A DNA stretch of 64,000 nt from Halomonas cerina (GCF_014192215.1 NZ_JACHXP010000005.1:124001-188000), one strand, 5' to 3'. Shown: positions 26,654-35,681, counted from the stretch's first letter. Made by a program: numbers and translations. The notes: generated by a model from the letters alone, not told the origin.

Positions 26654-27033
26654 TCACCCGTCGTGATGTTGTGCCCGACGAGGTTTCTCTCCGTGACCGG
26701 CAGCGATATGTTGCCGGTTTTTTGTTTGCAAGCTACTTGATGTAACAGGATCTAGTCACAATGTGGAGGCATGCATTATATATTTCTCTTTTAATATCTT
26801 CTTATGTACTATTATAATTTCATGTTTTTAAAGGATTTATTTTTTATACGACTTAAGTTTTATTAACCATTGGTCGGGAATACGTTGCGTGTGGGTGATG
26901 ACCGAAGGCATTGTATGCTCGAACGTGTTCCTTGAATGGACGGGAAAAAGGATTTTAGTGTATCGTTTTTGGTACTCGAAAGCCGCTTCCCGGCGAGCAC
27001 GCCCGCTGCCTGTGATGATGGAGGAATTGAACA
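26654..27033. other. 380-bp gene-free, AT-rich leader of the second TRAP operon
   Basis: It contains the terminator at 26696–26724, then an AT-rich stretch (about 26740–26880) with long T/A runs unlike the surrounding GC-rich DNA. The octamer ACTTAAGT is at 26851–26858 and also at 23127–23134 before the first dctP. No coding potential is seen. The promoter of dctP copy 2 is presumably here. Confidence 0.6.
26696..26724 (+). terminator. rho-independent terminator after the MarR gene
   Basis: ACCGGCA and TGCCGGT form a 7-bp stem with a 9-nt loop, followed by six T (26718–26723). It ends the first TRAP–MarR operon. Confidence 0.85.
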
Positions 27034-28083
27034 ATGTACAAGACAACAGGCCTGATGGTCGGCACCCTGACTGCCGCCCTCATGAGCACATCCGCCCTGG
27101 CCCAGACGACTATCACGGTGAGCACTTGGGCGGGTCCCAACCACGGCATCAACACCATGGTCTGGCCGACCTGGAAGGCCTGGATCGAAGAGGCCACCGA
27201 GGGGCGGGTCACCGTCGATGTGGTTCACGACATGGGGCCGCCCGACTCGCAGATGGCCATGGTGGCCGACGGTATCGCCGATGCCACTTGGGTGTTTCAC
27301 GGTTACAATGCCGGCCGGTTCGAGCTGACCAAGCTGCCCGAATTTCCGACCTTCGAGGAGTTCTCCTCCGAGTCGGCCTCCGCCGCCTACTGGCGTACCC
27401 ACCAGGAGTACCTGGCCGAGGCCGGTGAGCATCGCGGTGTCGATGTGGTAGCGGCCGGCGTGCATGGCCCAGGCTGGATCTTCACCAGCGAGAAGGTCGA
27501 GACTCTCGATGAGCTTGAGGGCCAGCGCATCCGTGTCGGCGGCGGCGTGATGGGCGATCTCTCCAACGCCCTCGATCTGACCGGCGTGGCGCTACCGCCC
27601 ACCAGTGTCTACGAGGCCGGTTCTCAGGGGGTCATCGACGGTGCCATGCTGGTGCCGGAAGGCCTGCGCAGCTTCCGGGTGGCCGAGATCTTCCCCTATA
27701 CCCTGAGGGTCGATGGGGGCTTCTACCGCGGCAGCTTCACCATCGTGGTCAACCCGATGATCTGGGACCGGATCTCGGCCGAGGACCGCGAGGCCATCGA
27801 GAGCGTGTCGGGCGAGTCGCTGTCGCGCCTGTTCGGCTACATGATGGATGTCTCCGATGAGCGTGGCGTCGAGTTTGCCAAGGAACTGGGTCACACCTTC
27901 ACCTCCCTGGGTGACGAGGATCTCGAGACCCTGCGCCAGGTCAGCGAGGAGATGGTGGCCGACTGGGTGGAGTCTGTCAGCGATCGTGGTGTGGATGCCG
28001 AGGCTGCCCTGGCTTACTTCCACGAACAGCTGGCCGTTGCCGCCGAGGAAGATAGCGTCGCCGATCTGGTGCCCGAGTCTTGA
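27034..28083 (+). CDS. dctP: TRAP transporter substrate-binding protein (copy 2)
   Basis: 349-residue periplasmic protein with a signal peptide ending SALAQ at about residue 24. It keeps the landmarks of copy 1 (WPTWKAWIEEATEGRV, FPTFEEFSSESASAAYWRTH, YRGSFTIVVNPMIWD) but differs at many positions throughout. GGAGG lies upstream of the ATG. Unlike its dctQM neighbours it has not been homogenised, so the two systems may share a permease design but bind different ligands. Confidence 0.9.
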   Translation: MYKTTGLMVGTLTAALMSTSALAQTTITVSTWAGPNHGINTMVWPTWKAWIEEATEGRVTVDVVHDMGPPDSQMAMVADGIADATWVFHGYNAGRFELTKLPEFPTFEEFSSESASAAYWRTHQEYLAEAGEHRGVDVVAAGVHGPGWIFTSEKVETLDELEGQRIRVGGGVMGDLSNALDLTGVALPPTSVYEAGSQGVIDGAMLVPEGLRSFRVAEIFPYTLRVDGGFYRGSFTIVVNPMIWDRISAEDREAIESVSGESLSRLFGYMMDVSDERGVEFAKELGHTFTSLGDEDLETLRQVSEEMVADWVESVSDRGVDAEAALAYFHEQLAVAAEEDSVADLVPES

Positions 28084-28109
28084 TTCCTTTCATCGAGTAG
28101 AGGGCGACC

Positions 28110-28649
28110 ATGCCGACTCCAACGACCCGTGTGTCGCTGTTCGGCCGAGTCATGCAGATGGTGCTGGAGGGGGTGGCAGGGGCCACCCTCTTCGGCATGA
28201 TGCTGCTGACCACGGCGGACGTGACCGGCCGTTTCTTCTTCAATTCCCCGATTCTGGGTGCCGTGGAGCTGACCCAGCTGATGCTGGCCGCGGTGATCTT
28301 CCTGTCGCTGCCGGTGGTGTGCTGGCGTGAGGAACATGTCAGCGTCGACCTGCTCGATGCGGTCTTTCCAGCGCGCTGGATCTGGTTGCGCCAGGTGATC
28401 GTCAACCTGGTGGTGACTGCCGCCCTGTGGGTGATGGCCGGACGGGTCTGGGCGCTGGGAGCCAGGGCGTTCAGCTGGGGCGATGTCACCGAATTCCTGC
28501 GCATCCCCATCGGCTACCTGATCTACCTGATGGCGATCATGCTGGCCGTCTCGGCGCTGCTCACCCTGCTGCGTGCCATCTGTTACCTGCTCGAGGGTGT
28601 CGGGGTCCTCGAGCGCGGCGGGCCGTTGAGTCCGGGAGGTCATCCATGA
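28110..28649 (+). CDS. dctQ: TRAP transporter small permease (copy 2)
   Basis: 179-residue four-helix protein. Residues 1–13 (MPTPTTRVSLFGR) are specific to this copy; residues 14–179 equal those of the protein from 24305. It overlaps dctM by ATGA. The abrupt switch from different to identical sequence at codon 14 marks a recombination edge. Confidence 0.92.
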   Translation: MPTPTTRVSLFGRVMQMVLEGVAGATLFGMMLLTTADVTGRFFFNSPILGAVELTQLMLAAVIFLSLPVVCWREEHVSVDLLDAVFPARWIWLRQVIVNLVVTAALWVMAGRVWALGARAFSWGDVTEFLRIPIGYLIYLMAIMLAVSALLTLLRAICYLLEGVGVLERGGPLSPGGHP

Positions 28650-29939
28650 TCGAGTCGCTTTATGTATTCGCTGCGCTGCTGATCCTGGCCTTCCTGCGGG
28701 TGCCGCTGGCTTTCGCCATGGGCATCGTGGGTTTCGTGGGCTTCTACTACCTGACCGGCAACTGGACGGCGGCCGAGGCCATGGCCGCCCGCCGCGTGGT
28801 GGATACCGGCATGGATTACGGTTTGTCGGTGATCCCGCTGTTCATCCTGATGGGCAACCTCGTCTCCCATGCCGGACTCTCGGATGCCCTGTTCCGCGCT
28901 TCCAACGGGTTTCTCGGTCACCGCAAGGGCGGTCAGGCCATGGCGACCATCGTCGCCTGCGGCGGCTTCAGTGCCATCTGCGGCTCGAGCCTGGCCACCT
29001 GTGCCACCATGGGGCGGGTGGCCATGCCGCAGATGCGCAAGTACGGCTACAAGGACTCGCTGGCCTCGGCGTCGATCGCCGCCGGCGGCACCCTGGGCAT
29101 CCTGATTCCGCCCAGCGTGATGCTGGTGATCTATGGCATCCTCACCGAGACCAGCATCCGCGAGCTGTTTGCCGCGGGCTTCATTCCCGGCATGATCGGC
29201 ATCCTGTTCTACCTGTTCGCGGTGAAGTGGGTGCTGTGGCGCGACCCGGACGCCGGCCCGGCTGGCGAGACGGTGCCCTGGCGTGAGCGCTTTGCCGCCC
29301 TCAAGGATGTCGGCAGCACCCTGGCGCTGTTCGTGCTGGTGATCGGTGGCATCTACCTGGGCGTGTTCACGCCCACCGAGGCGGCGGGGATCGGCGCCAT
29401 GGGGGCCTTTTTGATCGCGCTGACCAAGCGGGCATTGACGCCCAGGGTGCTGATGAACGTGCTGATGGACACCGTGCGCACCACGGCCATGCTGTTCGCG
29501 GTGGTGCTCACCGCGCTGATCTTTGCCAACTTCATCAACCGCGCGGGGTTGCCCAATGACCTGCTGGCGCTGGTCAACGGCCTGGATGTGACGCCCTTCG
29601 TGGTGATCCTGGTGATCATCGCCATCTATGTGGTGCTGGGCTGCGTGTTCGAGAGCATGTCGATGCTGCTGCTGACGGTGCCGGTGTTCTTCCCGGTGGT
29701 GGCGGGGCTGGGCTACGACCTGGTGTGGTTCGGCATCCTGGTGGTGATCGTGATCGAGATCAGCCTGATCACCCCACCGGTGGGGATGAACGTCTTCGTG
29801 CTGCGGGCGGTGCTGCCGGACGTGTCCACGGGGACGATCTTCCGCGGGGTGACGCCGTTCTGGGTCGCCGGGACGGCGCGTGCGCTACTGGTACTGGTCT
29901 TCCCGGGGGTCGCGCTGTTCCTGCCGCAACTGCTTTACT
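28149..29939 (+). repeat. long direct repeat, copy 2
   Basis: Second copy of the 1791-bp block at 24344–26134, same orientation, one base different (T at 28665). Beyond 29939 the two sequences are unrelated. Confidence 0.9.
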
Positions 29940-29941
29940 GA
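28646..29941 (+). CDS. dctM: TRAP transporter large permease (copy 2)
   Basis: 431-residue DctM permease, identical to the product of 24841–26136 apart from Val at residue 7 in place of Gly. The gene ends with TGA rather than TAG. No MarR gene follows; a hairpin terminator at 30013 and a Cys-rich protein gene come next. Confidence 0.93.
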   Translation: MIESLYVFAALLILAFLRVPLAFAMGIVGFVGFYYLTGNWTAAEAMAARRVVDTGMDYGLSVIPLFILMGNLVSHAGLSDALFRASNGFLGHRKGGQAMATIVACGGFSAICGSSLATCATMGRVAMPQMRKYGYKDSLASASIAAGGTLGILIPPSVMLVIYGILTETSIRELFAAGFIPGMIGILFYLFAVKWVLWRDPDAGPAGETVPWRERFAALKDVGSTLALFVLVIGGIYLGVFTPTEAAGIGAMGAFLIALTKRALTPRVLMNVLMDTVRTTAMLFAVVLTALIFANFINRAGLPNDLLALVNGLDVTPFVVILVIIAIYVVLGCVFESMSMLLLTVPVFFPVVAGLGYDLVWFGILVVIVIEISLITPPVGMNVFVLRAVLPDVSTGTIFRGVTPFWVAGTARALLVLVFPGVALFLPQLLY

Positions 29942-30012
29942 GGTGAGTTTGAGGCGCCGAATAAATGTGACACGAGATATTTGAGTAAAATAATTTTTGT
30001 GTGTCTATATTC

Positions 30013-30048
30013 GCCCTGATTTGACTCCTGTCAAATCAGGGCGTTTTC
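30013..30048 (+). terminator. 13-bp perfect hairpin after dctM copy 2, containing an FNR-like palindrome
   Basis: GCCCTGATTTGAC and GTCAAATCAGGGC pair perfectly around a TCCT loop and are followed by GTTTTCC, so it can act as a terminator. Its centre, TTGACTCCTGTCAA (30021–30034), also fits the FNR-family layout TTGAN-N4-NTCAA. That centre is 75.5 bp before the start codon at 30103, matching the spacing seen at 8624–8704. Confidence 0.7.
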
Positions 30049-30102
30049 CGTTGCGCTACTCTGAAGGTGAGCAGTAGGTGATACCAGATGAGGAGAGTGA
30101 AA

Positions 30103-30489
30103 ATGGAAAGATTGTCTGATTACATTCAGGGGGAGCGCGTGGTCCGCGAGCTTCGCCGCCATGCTCCGGAGGCCCTGGAAGAGCTGGCCCGCGATCTGGA
30201 GCAGCCGCTGAACCAGTCGCTGGAGCGGGCAATGGCGCGGACCCTCGACGACCGTCGGGTGCCCGACTTCCAGGCCGCCGAGGTGTTGATGCCGGCGATG
30301 ATGAAGACCTTCAAGGTGAGCCCGGTTGCCATGGCGGAGGAGGAGCTGGCGGTACTGGAATCCGCCTGTAACCGCTGTGCGGTGGTCGGTCACTGCTGGG
30401 GGGCGATGCGTGACGGTGTCGATGCCGAGGCGTGTCGCGGCTTCTGCCCCAACGCCGAGGCCTTCATGGGCCATGGCGTCAAAGGGTGA
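30103..30489 (+). CDS. small Cys-rich protein, DUF6455-like (paralogue of 8704–9135)
   Basis: 128-residue soluble protein. The C-terminus carries CNRCAVVGHCW and CRGFCPNAEAF, the same five-Cys pattern as the paralogue, suggesting a bound metal. The N-terminal half is helical and acidic with no known motif. GAGGAGA 7 nt upstream favours the ATG at 30103 over one at 30088. It is not clearly part of the TRAP operon because a strong hairpin separates them. The function is unknown. Confidence 0.75.
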   Translation: MERLSDYIQGERVVRELRRHAPEALEELARDLEQPLNQSLERAMARTLDDRRVPDFQAAEVLMPAMMKTFKVSPVAMAEEELAVLESACNRCAVVGHCWGAMRDGVDAEACRGFCPNAEAFMGHGVKG

Positions 30490-30496
30490 CAAGGAG

Positions 30497-30519
30497 GAGG
30501 GGGCGGAATGAGCCCCCTC
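30497..30519. terminator. hairpin between converging genes
   Basis: GAGGGGGC and GCCCCCTC form an 8-bp stem with a 7-nt loop between the Cys-rich gene and the 3' end of paaZ. There is no T-tract, so function as a bidirectional terminator is only likely. Confidence 0.45.
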
Positions 30520-30538
30520 AACCCCCAGAGCCCAAGGC

Positions 30539-32581
30539 TTACTGTCGTTTCGCTACCAATGTCAGAATGTCATAGCTGGCCACCAGCTCGTCATCTTGGT
30601 TGGTCACTTCCACGTCCCACATCACGACGCCCTGGGGATGTCCCTCCGGTGAGGTTCGGCCCTGGTCGATCTTGCGCTTGCACGTCAGGCGGGCGCGGAT
30701 GGTATCGCCCGGGGCCACTGGGGTGATGAAGCGCAGGGTGTCCAAGCCGTAGTTGGCCAGGACGGGGCCCTCACCCGGGTAGACGAACAGACCGGCAGCA
30801 GCGGACAGCACGAAGTAGCCGTGGGCGATGCGTTGACCGAACTGAGTCTTGCGGGCGGCGATGTCATCGAAGTGCATGTAGAAGTGGTCGCCGGAAAGGC
30901 AGCCGAAGTTGACAATATCCGCCTCGGTGACGGTGCGGCGGTGGGTCAGCAGGGACTCGCCGATCTGCAGATCGTCGAAATGGCGACGGAACGGATGGAC
31001 GTCGTTTTCGATCACCTTGGCGCCACGAACGTATTCGCGGGTAACCGCGGCGACCATGGTCGGTGAGCCCTGGATGGCGGTGCGCTGCAGGTAGTGGTGG
31101 ACGGCACGGATGCCGCCGAGTTCTTCGCCGCCACCGGCGCGTCCTGGGCCGCCGTGCTTGAGCATGGGGAGTGGCGAGCCGTGGCCGGTGGATTCCTTGG
31201 CGGCTTCCGCATCTAGGATCTGCAGGCGGCCGTGCTGGGCTGCCAGTACCGGGATCATTTGTGCGGCGATGGCGGGGTCCCGGGTGGTGAGGGTGGTCAC
31301 CAGGCTGCCCTTGCCCTTGGCGGCCAGGGTCAGCGCCTCTTCAATCCCGTTGTAGGGCATCAGGGTAGCCACCGGGCCGAAGGCTTCGAGGTCGTGGGCG
31401 CCGCCGTCCTTGAGCGGGTGGTGGTTGATCAACAAATGCGGGGCGATGAAGGCGCCGTTTTCGACGCCCTGGCCCACGGGCTTGAAGCTGCCATGCTTGC
31501 CGAAGACGCATTCGCTGGTTTCCAGCAGTCGGTCGATGGCCTCGTTAACGTCCCGAAGCTGATCGCTGGATGAGAGGGCGCCCATGCGCACGCCTTCCTC
31601 TTTCGGGTCACCCGCAACGATGTTGGACAGCCGTCCCTTGATGGTCTCCGCCAGTGCGTTCAGATGTTCGGCCGGCACCAGGACCCGGCGGATCGCAGTA
31701 CATTTCTGGCCTGCCTTGGCGGTCATTTCCTTGACCACTTCCTTGGCGAAGATCCCGAATTCCTCGTCTTCAGGGTTTACATCCGGGGCCAGGATGGCAC
31801 TGTTGAGGGAATCCGCTTCGGCGTTGAAGGGAATGCTGCGGGCCATGATGTTGGGATGACTTTTCAGCTTCCGGGCGGTGTCGGCGGAACCGGTGAAGGT
31901 GACAAAATCCTGTTCTTCCAGGCGGTCCAGCAGGTCACCGGTACCACCGATGATCAGCTGCAGGGCACCCTCGGGCAGCAGGCCGGAGTCGTTGATGACG
32001 CGAACCGCGGCTTCTGTCACGTAGCTGGTGGCAGTGGCCGGCTTCACGATGCAGGGCATGCCGGCCAGGAAGGCGGGAGCGAATTTCTCCAACATGCCCC
32101 AGATGGGAAAGTTGAAGGCATTGATGTGAACGCACACGCCACGGCGAGGCACCAGAATGTGAGTGCCGTTGAAGTGGTTGTTCTTGCCCAGTTGGGCCAC
32201 CGGACCTTCATGGGCCACGTTGCCGGAGGGCAGTTCCTTGCGGCCGGTGGAGGCGTAGGTGAACAGGGTGCCGAAGCCGCCATCGATGTCGATCCCGGAA
32301 TCCGCCCGAGTGCAGCCGGTATGATGGGAAATGGCGTACAGCTCTTCCTTGCGCTCCTGAATGTAAATAGCCAGCTCTTTGAGGATGGCCGCGCGCTGCT
32401 GGAAATCCAGCGCCAGGAGGCTCTTCACACCGGTGTTGCGGCCGTATTCGACGGCTTGCGCAAAGTCGATGGTTTCCTCGTGAGTATGGGCAATGGTGTC
32501 GCCATTGATGGCGCTTGGCAGGGCCTTGGCTGGGGTTTCACCCAACCACTGGCCGGCAATGTAACTCTGAAGGACTGACAT
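30539..32581 (-). CDS. paaZ: PaaZ: oxepin-CoA hydrolase / 3-oxo-5,6-dehydrosuberyl-CoA semialdehyde dehydrogenase
   Basis: 680-residue bifunctional enzyme of phenylacetate breakdown. The N-terminal aldehyde dehydrogenase domain (about residues 1–520) has [32 protein letters not shown] and [13 protein letters not shown] with the catalytic Cys. The C-terminal MaoC-like hydratase domain (about 535–680) has [15 protein letters not shown], which opens the oxepin-CoA ring. This length and order equal E. coli PaaZ. It lies downstream of paaABCDE on the same strand, separated by 348 bp that hold a transposase remnant. Confidence 0.94.
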   Translation of the reverse strand: MSVLQSYIAGQWLGETPAKALPSAINGDTIAHTHEETIDFAQAVEYGRNTGVKSLLALDFQQRAAILKELAIYIQERKEELYAISHHTGCTRADSGIDIDGGFGTLFTYASTGRKELPSGNVAHEGPVAQLGKNNHFNGTHILVPRRGVCVHINAFNFPIWGMLEKFAPAFLAGMPCIVKPATATSYVTEAAVRVINDSGLLPEGALQLIIGGTGDLLDRLEEQDFVTFTGSADTARKLKSHPNIMARSIPFNAEADSLNSAILAPDVNPEDEEFGIFAKEVVKEMTAKAGQKCTAIRRVLVPAEHLNALAETIKGRLSNIVAGDPKEEGVRMGALSSSDQLRDVNEAIDRLLETSECVFGKHGSFKPVGQGVENGAFIAPHLLINHHPLKDGGAHDLEAFGPVATLMPYNGIEEALTLAAKGKGSLVTTLTTRDPAIAAQMIPVLAAQHGRLQILDAEAAKESTGHGSPLPMLKHGGPGRAGGGEELGGIRAVHHYLQRTAIQGSPTMVAAVTREYVRGAKVIENDVHPFRRHFDDLQIGESLLTHRRTVTEADIVNFGCLSGDHFYMHFDDIAARKTQFGQRIAHGYFVLSAAAGLFVYPGEGPVLANYGLDTLRFITPVAPGDTIRARLTCKRKIDQGRTSPEGHPQGVVMWDVEVTNQDDELVASYDILTLVAKRQ

Positions 32582-32929
32582 TAAGCGTTCTCCCAGTGAA
32601 AAACTTGACCTGATTACGCATAGTGATCAGCCACCATCCCGTCAGCCTGGTCTATGCTGATGTTGTAGCCAGTAGATGAGGTGGCGTCATGGCACGTAGT
32701 GGGCCGATAGTAGGCCGAGTTCGAGTACCGCTTCAATCGGCACTATGATCTCAAGGCTCTGACCCCACGCTTTCTGACGGTGGCGGCCAGAACATCGCCG
32801 ATGCCTAACCGACTGCTGATGCTGGCCGAGCCATGAGCATAATAAGGTCACCCAAAACAGCACTCATTTTTTGTGTGGCTGATGGATTATGAGGATTTTA
32901 TATGTGACCCTCACGGATTCGGCTGATCA
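32582..32929. other. 348-bp gap between paaE and paaZ
   Basis: No intact gene. It holds the transposase remnant (32705–32836) and the presumed paaZ promoter, where CTGAT…ATCAG (arms 5 bp, near 32611–32631) is the only symmetry seen. The gap interrupts what is otherwise a continuous paa gene order. Confidence 0.6.
32705..32836 (+). pseudogene. C-terminal remnant of an IS1595-type transposase
   Basis: Read in one frame from 32705 this gives R, two stops, then AEFEYRFNRHYDLKAL, TPRFLTVAARTSPMP and NRLLMLAEP before TGA. This resembles the C-terminus of IS1595/ISXO2-like transposases (RYLAEFxYRFNRRxDL…RTPPMPYRLL…AE). The two stops replace what is normally Tyr-Leu. The rest of the element and its terminal repeats are not seen. 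Family assignment is from memory of the motif. Confidence 0.6.
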
Positions 32930-34027
32930 TCAGCGCTGATCGAAATCGAGAGTTACTTCATCGGAAAGGGGGTGAGCCTGGCAGCTGAGCACATAGCCCG
33001 CGTCGATTTCGTGTTTCTCGAGTCCATGGGTCACGTCCATATCCACTTCACCCACGACCAGCTTGCACTTGCAGGTGGAGCAAACGCCGGCCTTGCAGGA
33101 GTAGGGAAGGTCCATCCCGTTGGCGATTCCCGCGTCGAGGATGTTCTCGCCGACCGTCGCCAGATCGAACATCACCGAACGGCCATCCGCGACCACGGTA
33201 ACCTTGCTGCTCTTCTCCTCGCCGTACTCTTCAATACGCTGCTGCGCCTTCGCAAGCATCTTTTCGGAATCTGCCGCGGAGTTTGCGAAAAGTTCGTAAT
33301 GAATCTGGTCGTTGCTCAGGCCTTCGAGACGGAAGCCATGAGAGACCTCGGCCATCATGGCCTCGGGACCGCAGATAAAGGCCTCGTCGGTATTCCTGAT
33401 GTCGATCAGGCCGCTTTTTTGCAGCGCATAGCCTTTCTTGTTATCTATTATGCCGTTAAGAAGATCTGCTCCTTGATCTTCGTAGTTCATGATGTTAATC
33501 CACTGGAAGCGATCCATGTAACGGTTCTTGACGAAACTCAGCTCATCCTTGAACATCATGGAATGAGTGCGGCGATTGCCGTAAATCAGCGTCACCTTGC
33601 TCTTGGGCTCGACAGCGAGTACCGACTTGATGATCGATAATGTCGGCGTGATACCCGAGCCCGCCGCAATACACATATAGCGTTTGGCATTATCCGGGTC
33701 GAGCTTGGTATAGAAACTCCCTTGTGGCGGCATGACGTCGATCTCCATGCCTCGCTTGAAGTGATCATTGGCGTAGTTGGAAAACTGTCCATTCTTGACG
33801 CGCTTGATACCAACGCGCATGTGACCGTCATTGATGCCGGAACAGATAGAGTAGGAGCGGCGTACTTCCTCGCCGTCGATCCGGGTACGCAGTGTCAGGA
33901 ACTGACCCTGTATGAAGTCGAAGGTTTCCTTCAGCTCTTCTGGGACATCAAAGGTCACGCGGATGGCAGTCTCTGTCTCCGGCTGGACGTCGGCGATTCT
34001 CAACGTATAGAAGTTCGTGTCAGACAT
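32930..34027 (-). CDS. paaE: PaaE: reductase of the phenylacetyl-CoA epoxidase complex
   Basis: 365-residue flavo-iron-sulfur reductase that passes electrons from NADPH to the PaaABC(D) oxygenase. The order is FAD domain (RRSYSICSGINDG), NAD(P)H domain (CIAAGSGITPTLSIIKS) and a C-terminal plant-type [2Fe-2S] ferredoxin domain (CKAGVCSTCKCKLVVGEV, final Cys in LSCQAHP). The start at 34027 gives the usual MSDTNFYTLRIADV N-terminus. It is last of the paaABCDE run. Confidence 0.94.
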   Translation of the reverse strand: MSDTNFYTLRIADVQPETETAIRVTFDVPEELKETFDFIQGQFLTLRTRIDGEEVRRSYSICSGINDGHMRVGIKRVKNGQFSNYANDHFKRGMEIDVMPPQGSFYTKLDPDNAKRYMCIAAGSGITPTLSIIKSVLAVEPKSKVTLIYGNRRTHSMMFKDELSFVKNRYMDRFQWINIMNYEDQGADLLNGIIDNKKGYALQKSGLIDIRNTDEAFICGPEAMMAEVSHGFRLEGLSNDQIHYELFANSAADSEKMLAKAQQRIEEYGEEKSSKVTVVADGRSVMFDLATVGENILDAGIANGMDLPYSCKAGVCSTCKCKLVVGEVDMDVTHGLEKHEIDAGYVLSCQAHPLSDEVTLDFDQR

Positions 34028-34035
34028 CACGTAGC

Positions 34036-34575
34036 CTATATTGTCTTGAAGTAATCGAAGGTCTCCTTGCATGCTTGACACTGGAACAGTGCCTTGCAGG
34101 CGGTGGAGCCGAATTCGCTGAGGAGTCGTGTATCACGCGATCCGCAGTGTGGGCAAAGCGCATGAGCGTCGGGTGTCAAGCCATCCTCGGTGGCATCGGC
34201 ATCATCCGGCGGGGCGACACCGTAATTGCGTAATTTACGACGCCCCTCAGGCGACATCCATTCGGAGCTCCATGCCGGTGATAACTGCAATTTCACGTCA
34301 AGACTCTCATAGCCTCTGGCATTGAGGGTGGCCTTGATGTCTTCGGTAATGGTATTTATCGCCGGGCAGCCAGAATAGGTCGGCGTGATGGTGACAACAA
34401 TATGTTCCCCCTGACGCTCGATGTCGCGCAAAATCCCCAGATCCCAGATGCTCAGCACCGGTATTTCAGGGTCCTTGACCTCATCGAGCAGGTCCCAGAG
34501 TTCCTTCACTTCGGAAGTGTCACGCTGTTGTAACCGGTGGTACTGCTCCTCCGGCATCAATGAGATTTCGCTCAT
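34036..34575 (-). CDS. paaD: PaaD: Fe-S assembly/maturation protein for the epoxidase
   Basis: 179-residue DUF59/MIP18-family protein. The N-terminal domain has LLDEVKDPEIPVLSIWDLGI and TPTYSGCPAI with the conserved Cys. The C-terminus has a four-Cys zinc-ribbon-like motif, CPHCGSRDT and CQACKETF. It is required for a functional phenylacetyl-CoA epoxidase, probably through cluster assembly. The ATG at 34575 is used; the open frame reaches only a TTG further upstream. Confidence 0.93.
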   Translation of the reverse strand: MSEISLMPEEQYHRLQQRDTSEVKELWDLLDEVKDPEIPVLSIWDLGILRDIERQGEHIVVTITPTYSGCPAINTITEDIKATLNARGYESLDVKLQLSPAWSSEWMSPEGRRKLRNYGVAPPDDADATEDGLTPDAHALCPHCGSRDTRLLSEFGSTACKALFQCQACKETFDYFKTI

Positions 34576-34597
34576 AAACAATCACCCATTAGACTGG

Positions 34598-35362
34598 TTA
34601 CCACTGGCAGCCAGGGTAGGAACGGTGAACAAATTGCATTTCTGTCAGCAGGTGACCCAGGTTCTCGGTGTGATAGCCGATGCGACCACCGCGTACCGCC
34701 CAGCCATCCTCGGGCACGCTCAGAGTCGCTTCTGTGAGAATCTCGCTGACTCGGCGATGCCACTCGTCACGCAGCCTGGTGGTATCGACGCCAATGCCAT
34801 TGTCAACCACGAGTTGTTCGATATCGTCCATCTCGAACATTTCATGGGTATAACCCCACAGGCTGTCCACCGCACGTTGCGTGCGTCGATGACTCTCCTC
34901 GGTGCCATCGCCCAGACGCAGCACCCAGTCGCGACTACGGCGCAGATGGTAGCGGGTTTCCTTGATCGCCTTGGCGGCGATGGCCGCCAGGGTATCGTCC
35001 TTGGATTCAACGAGTTCCGGGAGCAACAAGCTGTAATAGATATCGATGAACAGCTGGCGAACCTGTGAGTAGGCGAAATCTTCCTTCGGCATCTCCATCA
35101 GTAGCAGGTTATGGTACTGACGGTCGTCGCGCATATAGGCGAAATCGTCCTCTGTACGCCCGTCATTCGCTATCTCTGCAGCGTAGCCATAGAACATACG
35201 GGCTCGCCCAATGTAGTCCAGCGCCACGTTGGCATAGGCGATATCTTCCTCCAGGAAAGGGCCACGACTCACCCATTCGGAGATTCGGTGACCCAGGACG
35301 TTGGCGTCATCACCCAAGCGAATCGCATACTCGAGGGTGGCATCCTTGATGGTGTCGCTCAT
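34598..35362 (-). CDS. paaC: PaaC: structural subunit of phenylacetyl-CoA 1,2-epoxidase
   Basis: 254-residue ferritin-like protein that pairs with PaaA but lacks a working di-iron site. The family sequences YAIRLGDDANVLGHRISEW, EEDIAYANVALDYIGRARM and AIKETRYHLRRSRDWVLRLG are present. AGGAGA lies 8 nt before the ATG at 35362. It is in the order paaA-B-C-D-E. Confidence 0.94.
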   Translation of the reverse strand: MSDTIKDATLEYAIRLGDDANVLGHRISEWVSRGPFLEEDIAYANVALDYIGRARMFYGYAAEIANDGRTEDDFAYMRDDRQYHNLLLMEMPKEDFAYSQVRQLFIDIYYSLLLPELVESKDDTLAAIAAKAIKETRYHLRRSRDWVLRLGDGTEESHRRTQRAVDSLWGYTHEMFEMDDIEQLVVDNGIGVDTTRLRDEWHRRVSEILTEATLSVPEDGWAVRGGRIGYHTENLGHLLTEMQFVHRSYPGCQW

Positions 35363-35381
35363 TACGTAGTCTCCTGAGCAG

Positions 35382-35669
35382 CTACATGTTGTTGACGGCA
35401 TCGGGAAGGTCGTAATACGTCGCGTGCCGATAAGGTTTGTCATCGTTGGGATCGAAGAAATCTTCCGCATCATCCTCCTGGGAGGCACAGATGTCGGCTG
35501 ACTTGACCACCCAGATGCTCACGCCTTCGCTGCGGCGGGTATAGACATCTCGGGCATATTCCAGTGCCTGGGCATGGTCCTCGGAATGCAGGCTGCCGAC
35601 ATGCTTGTGATCGAGTCCCCGCTTGGAGCGGATAAAGACCTCAAAGAGTTCCAGGGCGTTGTCTTGCAT
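35382..35669 (-). CDS. paaB: PaaB: subunit of phenylacetyl-CoA 1,2-epoxidase
   Basis: 95-residue protein. FEVFIRSKRGLDHKHVGSLH and DVYTRRSEGVSIWVVKS are typical of PaaB, which bridges PaaAC heterodimers in the epoxidase complex. It lies 12 bp after paaA and 19 bp before paaC on the same strand. Confidence 0.95.
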   Translation of the reverse strand: MQDNALELFEVFIRSKRGLDHKHVGSLHSEDHAQALEYARDVYTRRSEGVSIWVVKSADICASQEDDAEDFFDPNDDKPYRHATYYDLPDAVNNM

Positions 35670-35681
35670 GGCGATGCCTCC

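Noticed and set aside
32929..32940. ATCAGCGCTGAT palindrome as an operator
   Set aside because: It overlaps the paaE stop codon at the 3' end of the gene and has no neighbouring promoter on that side; probably chance.
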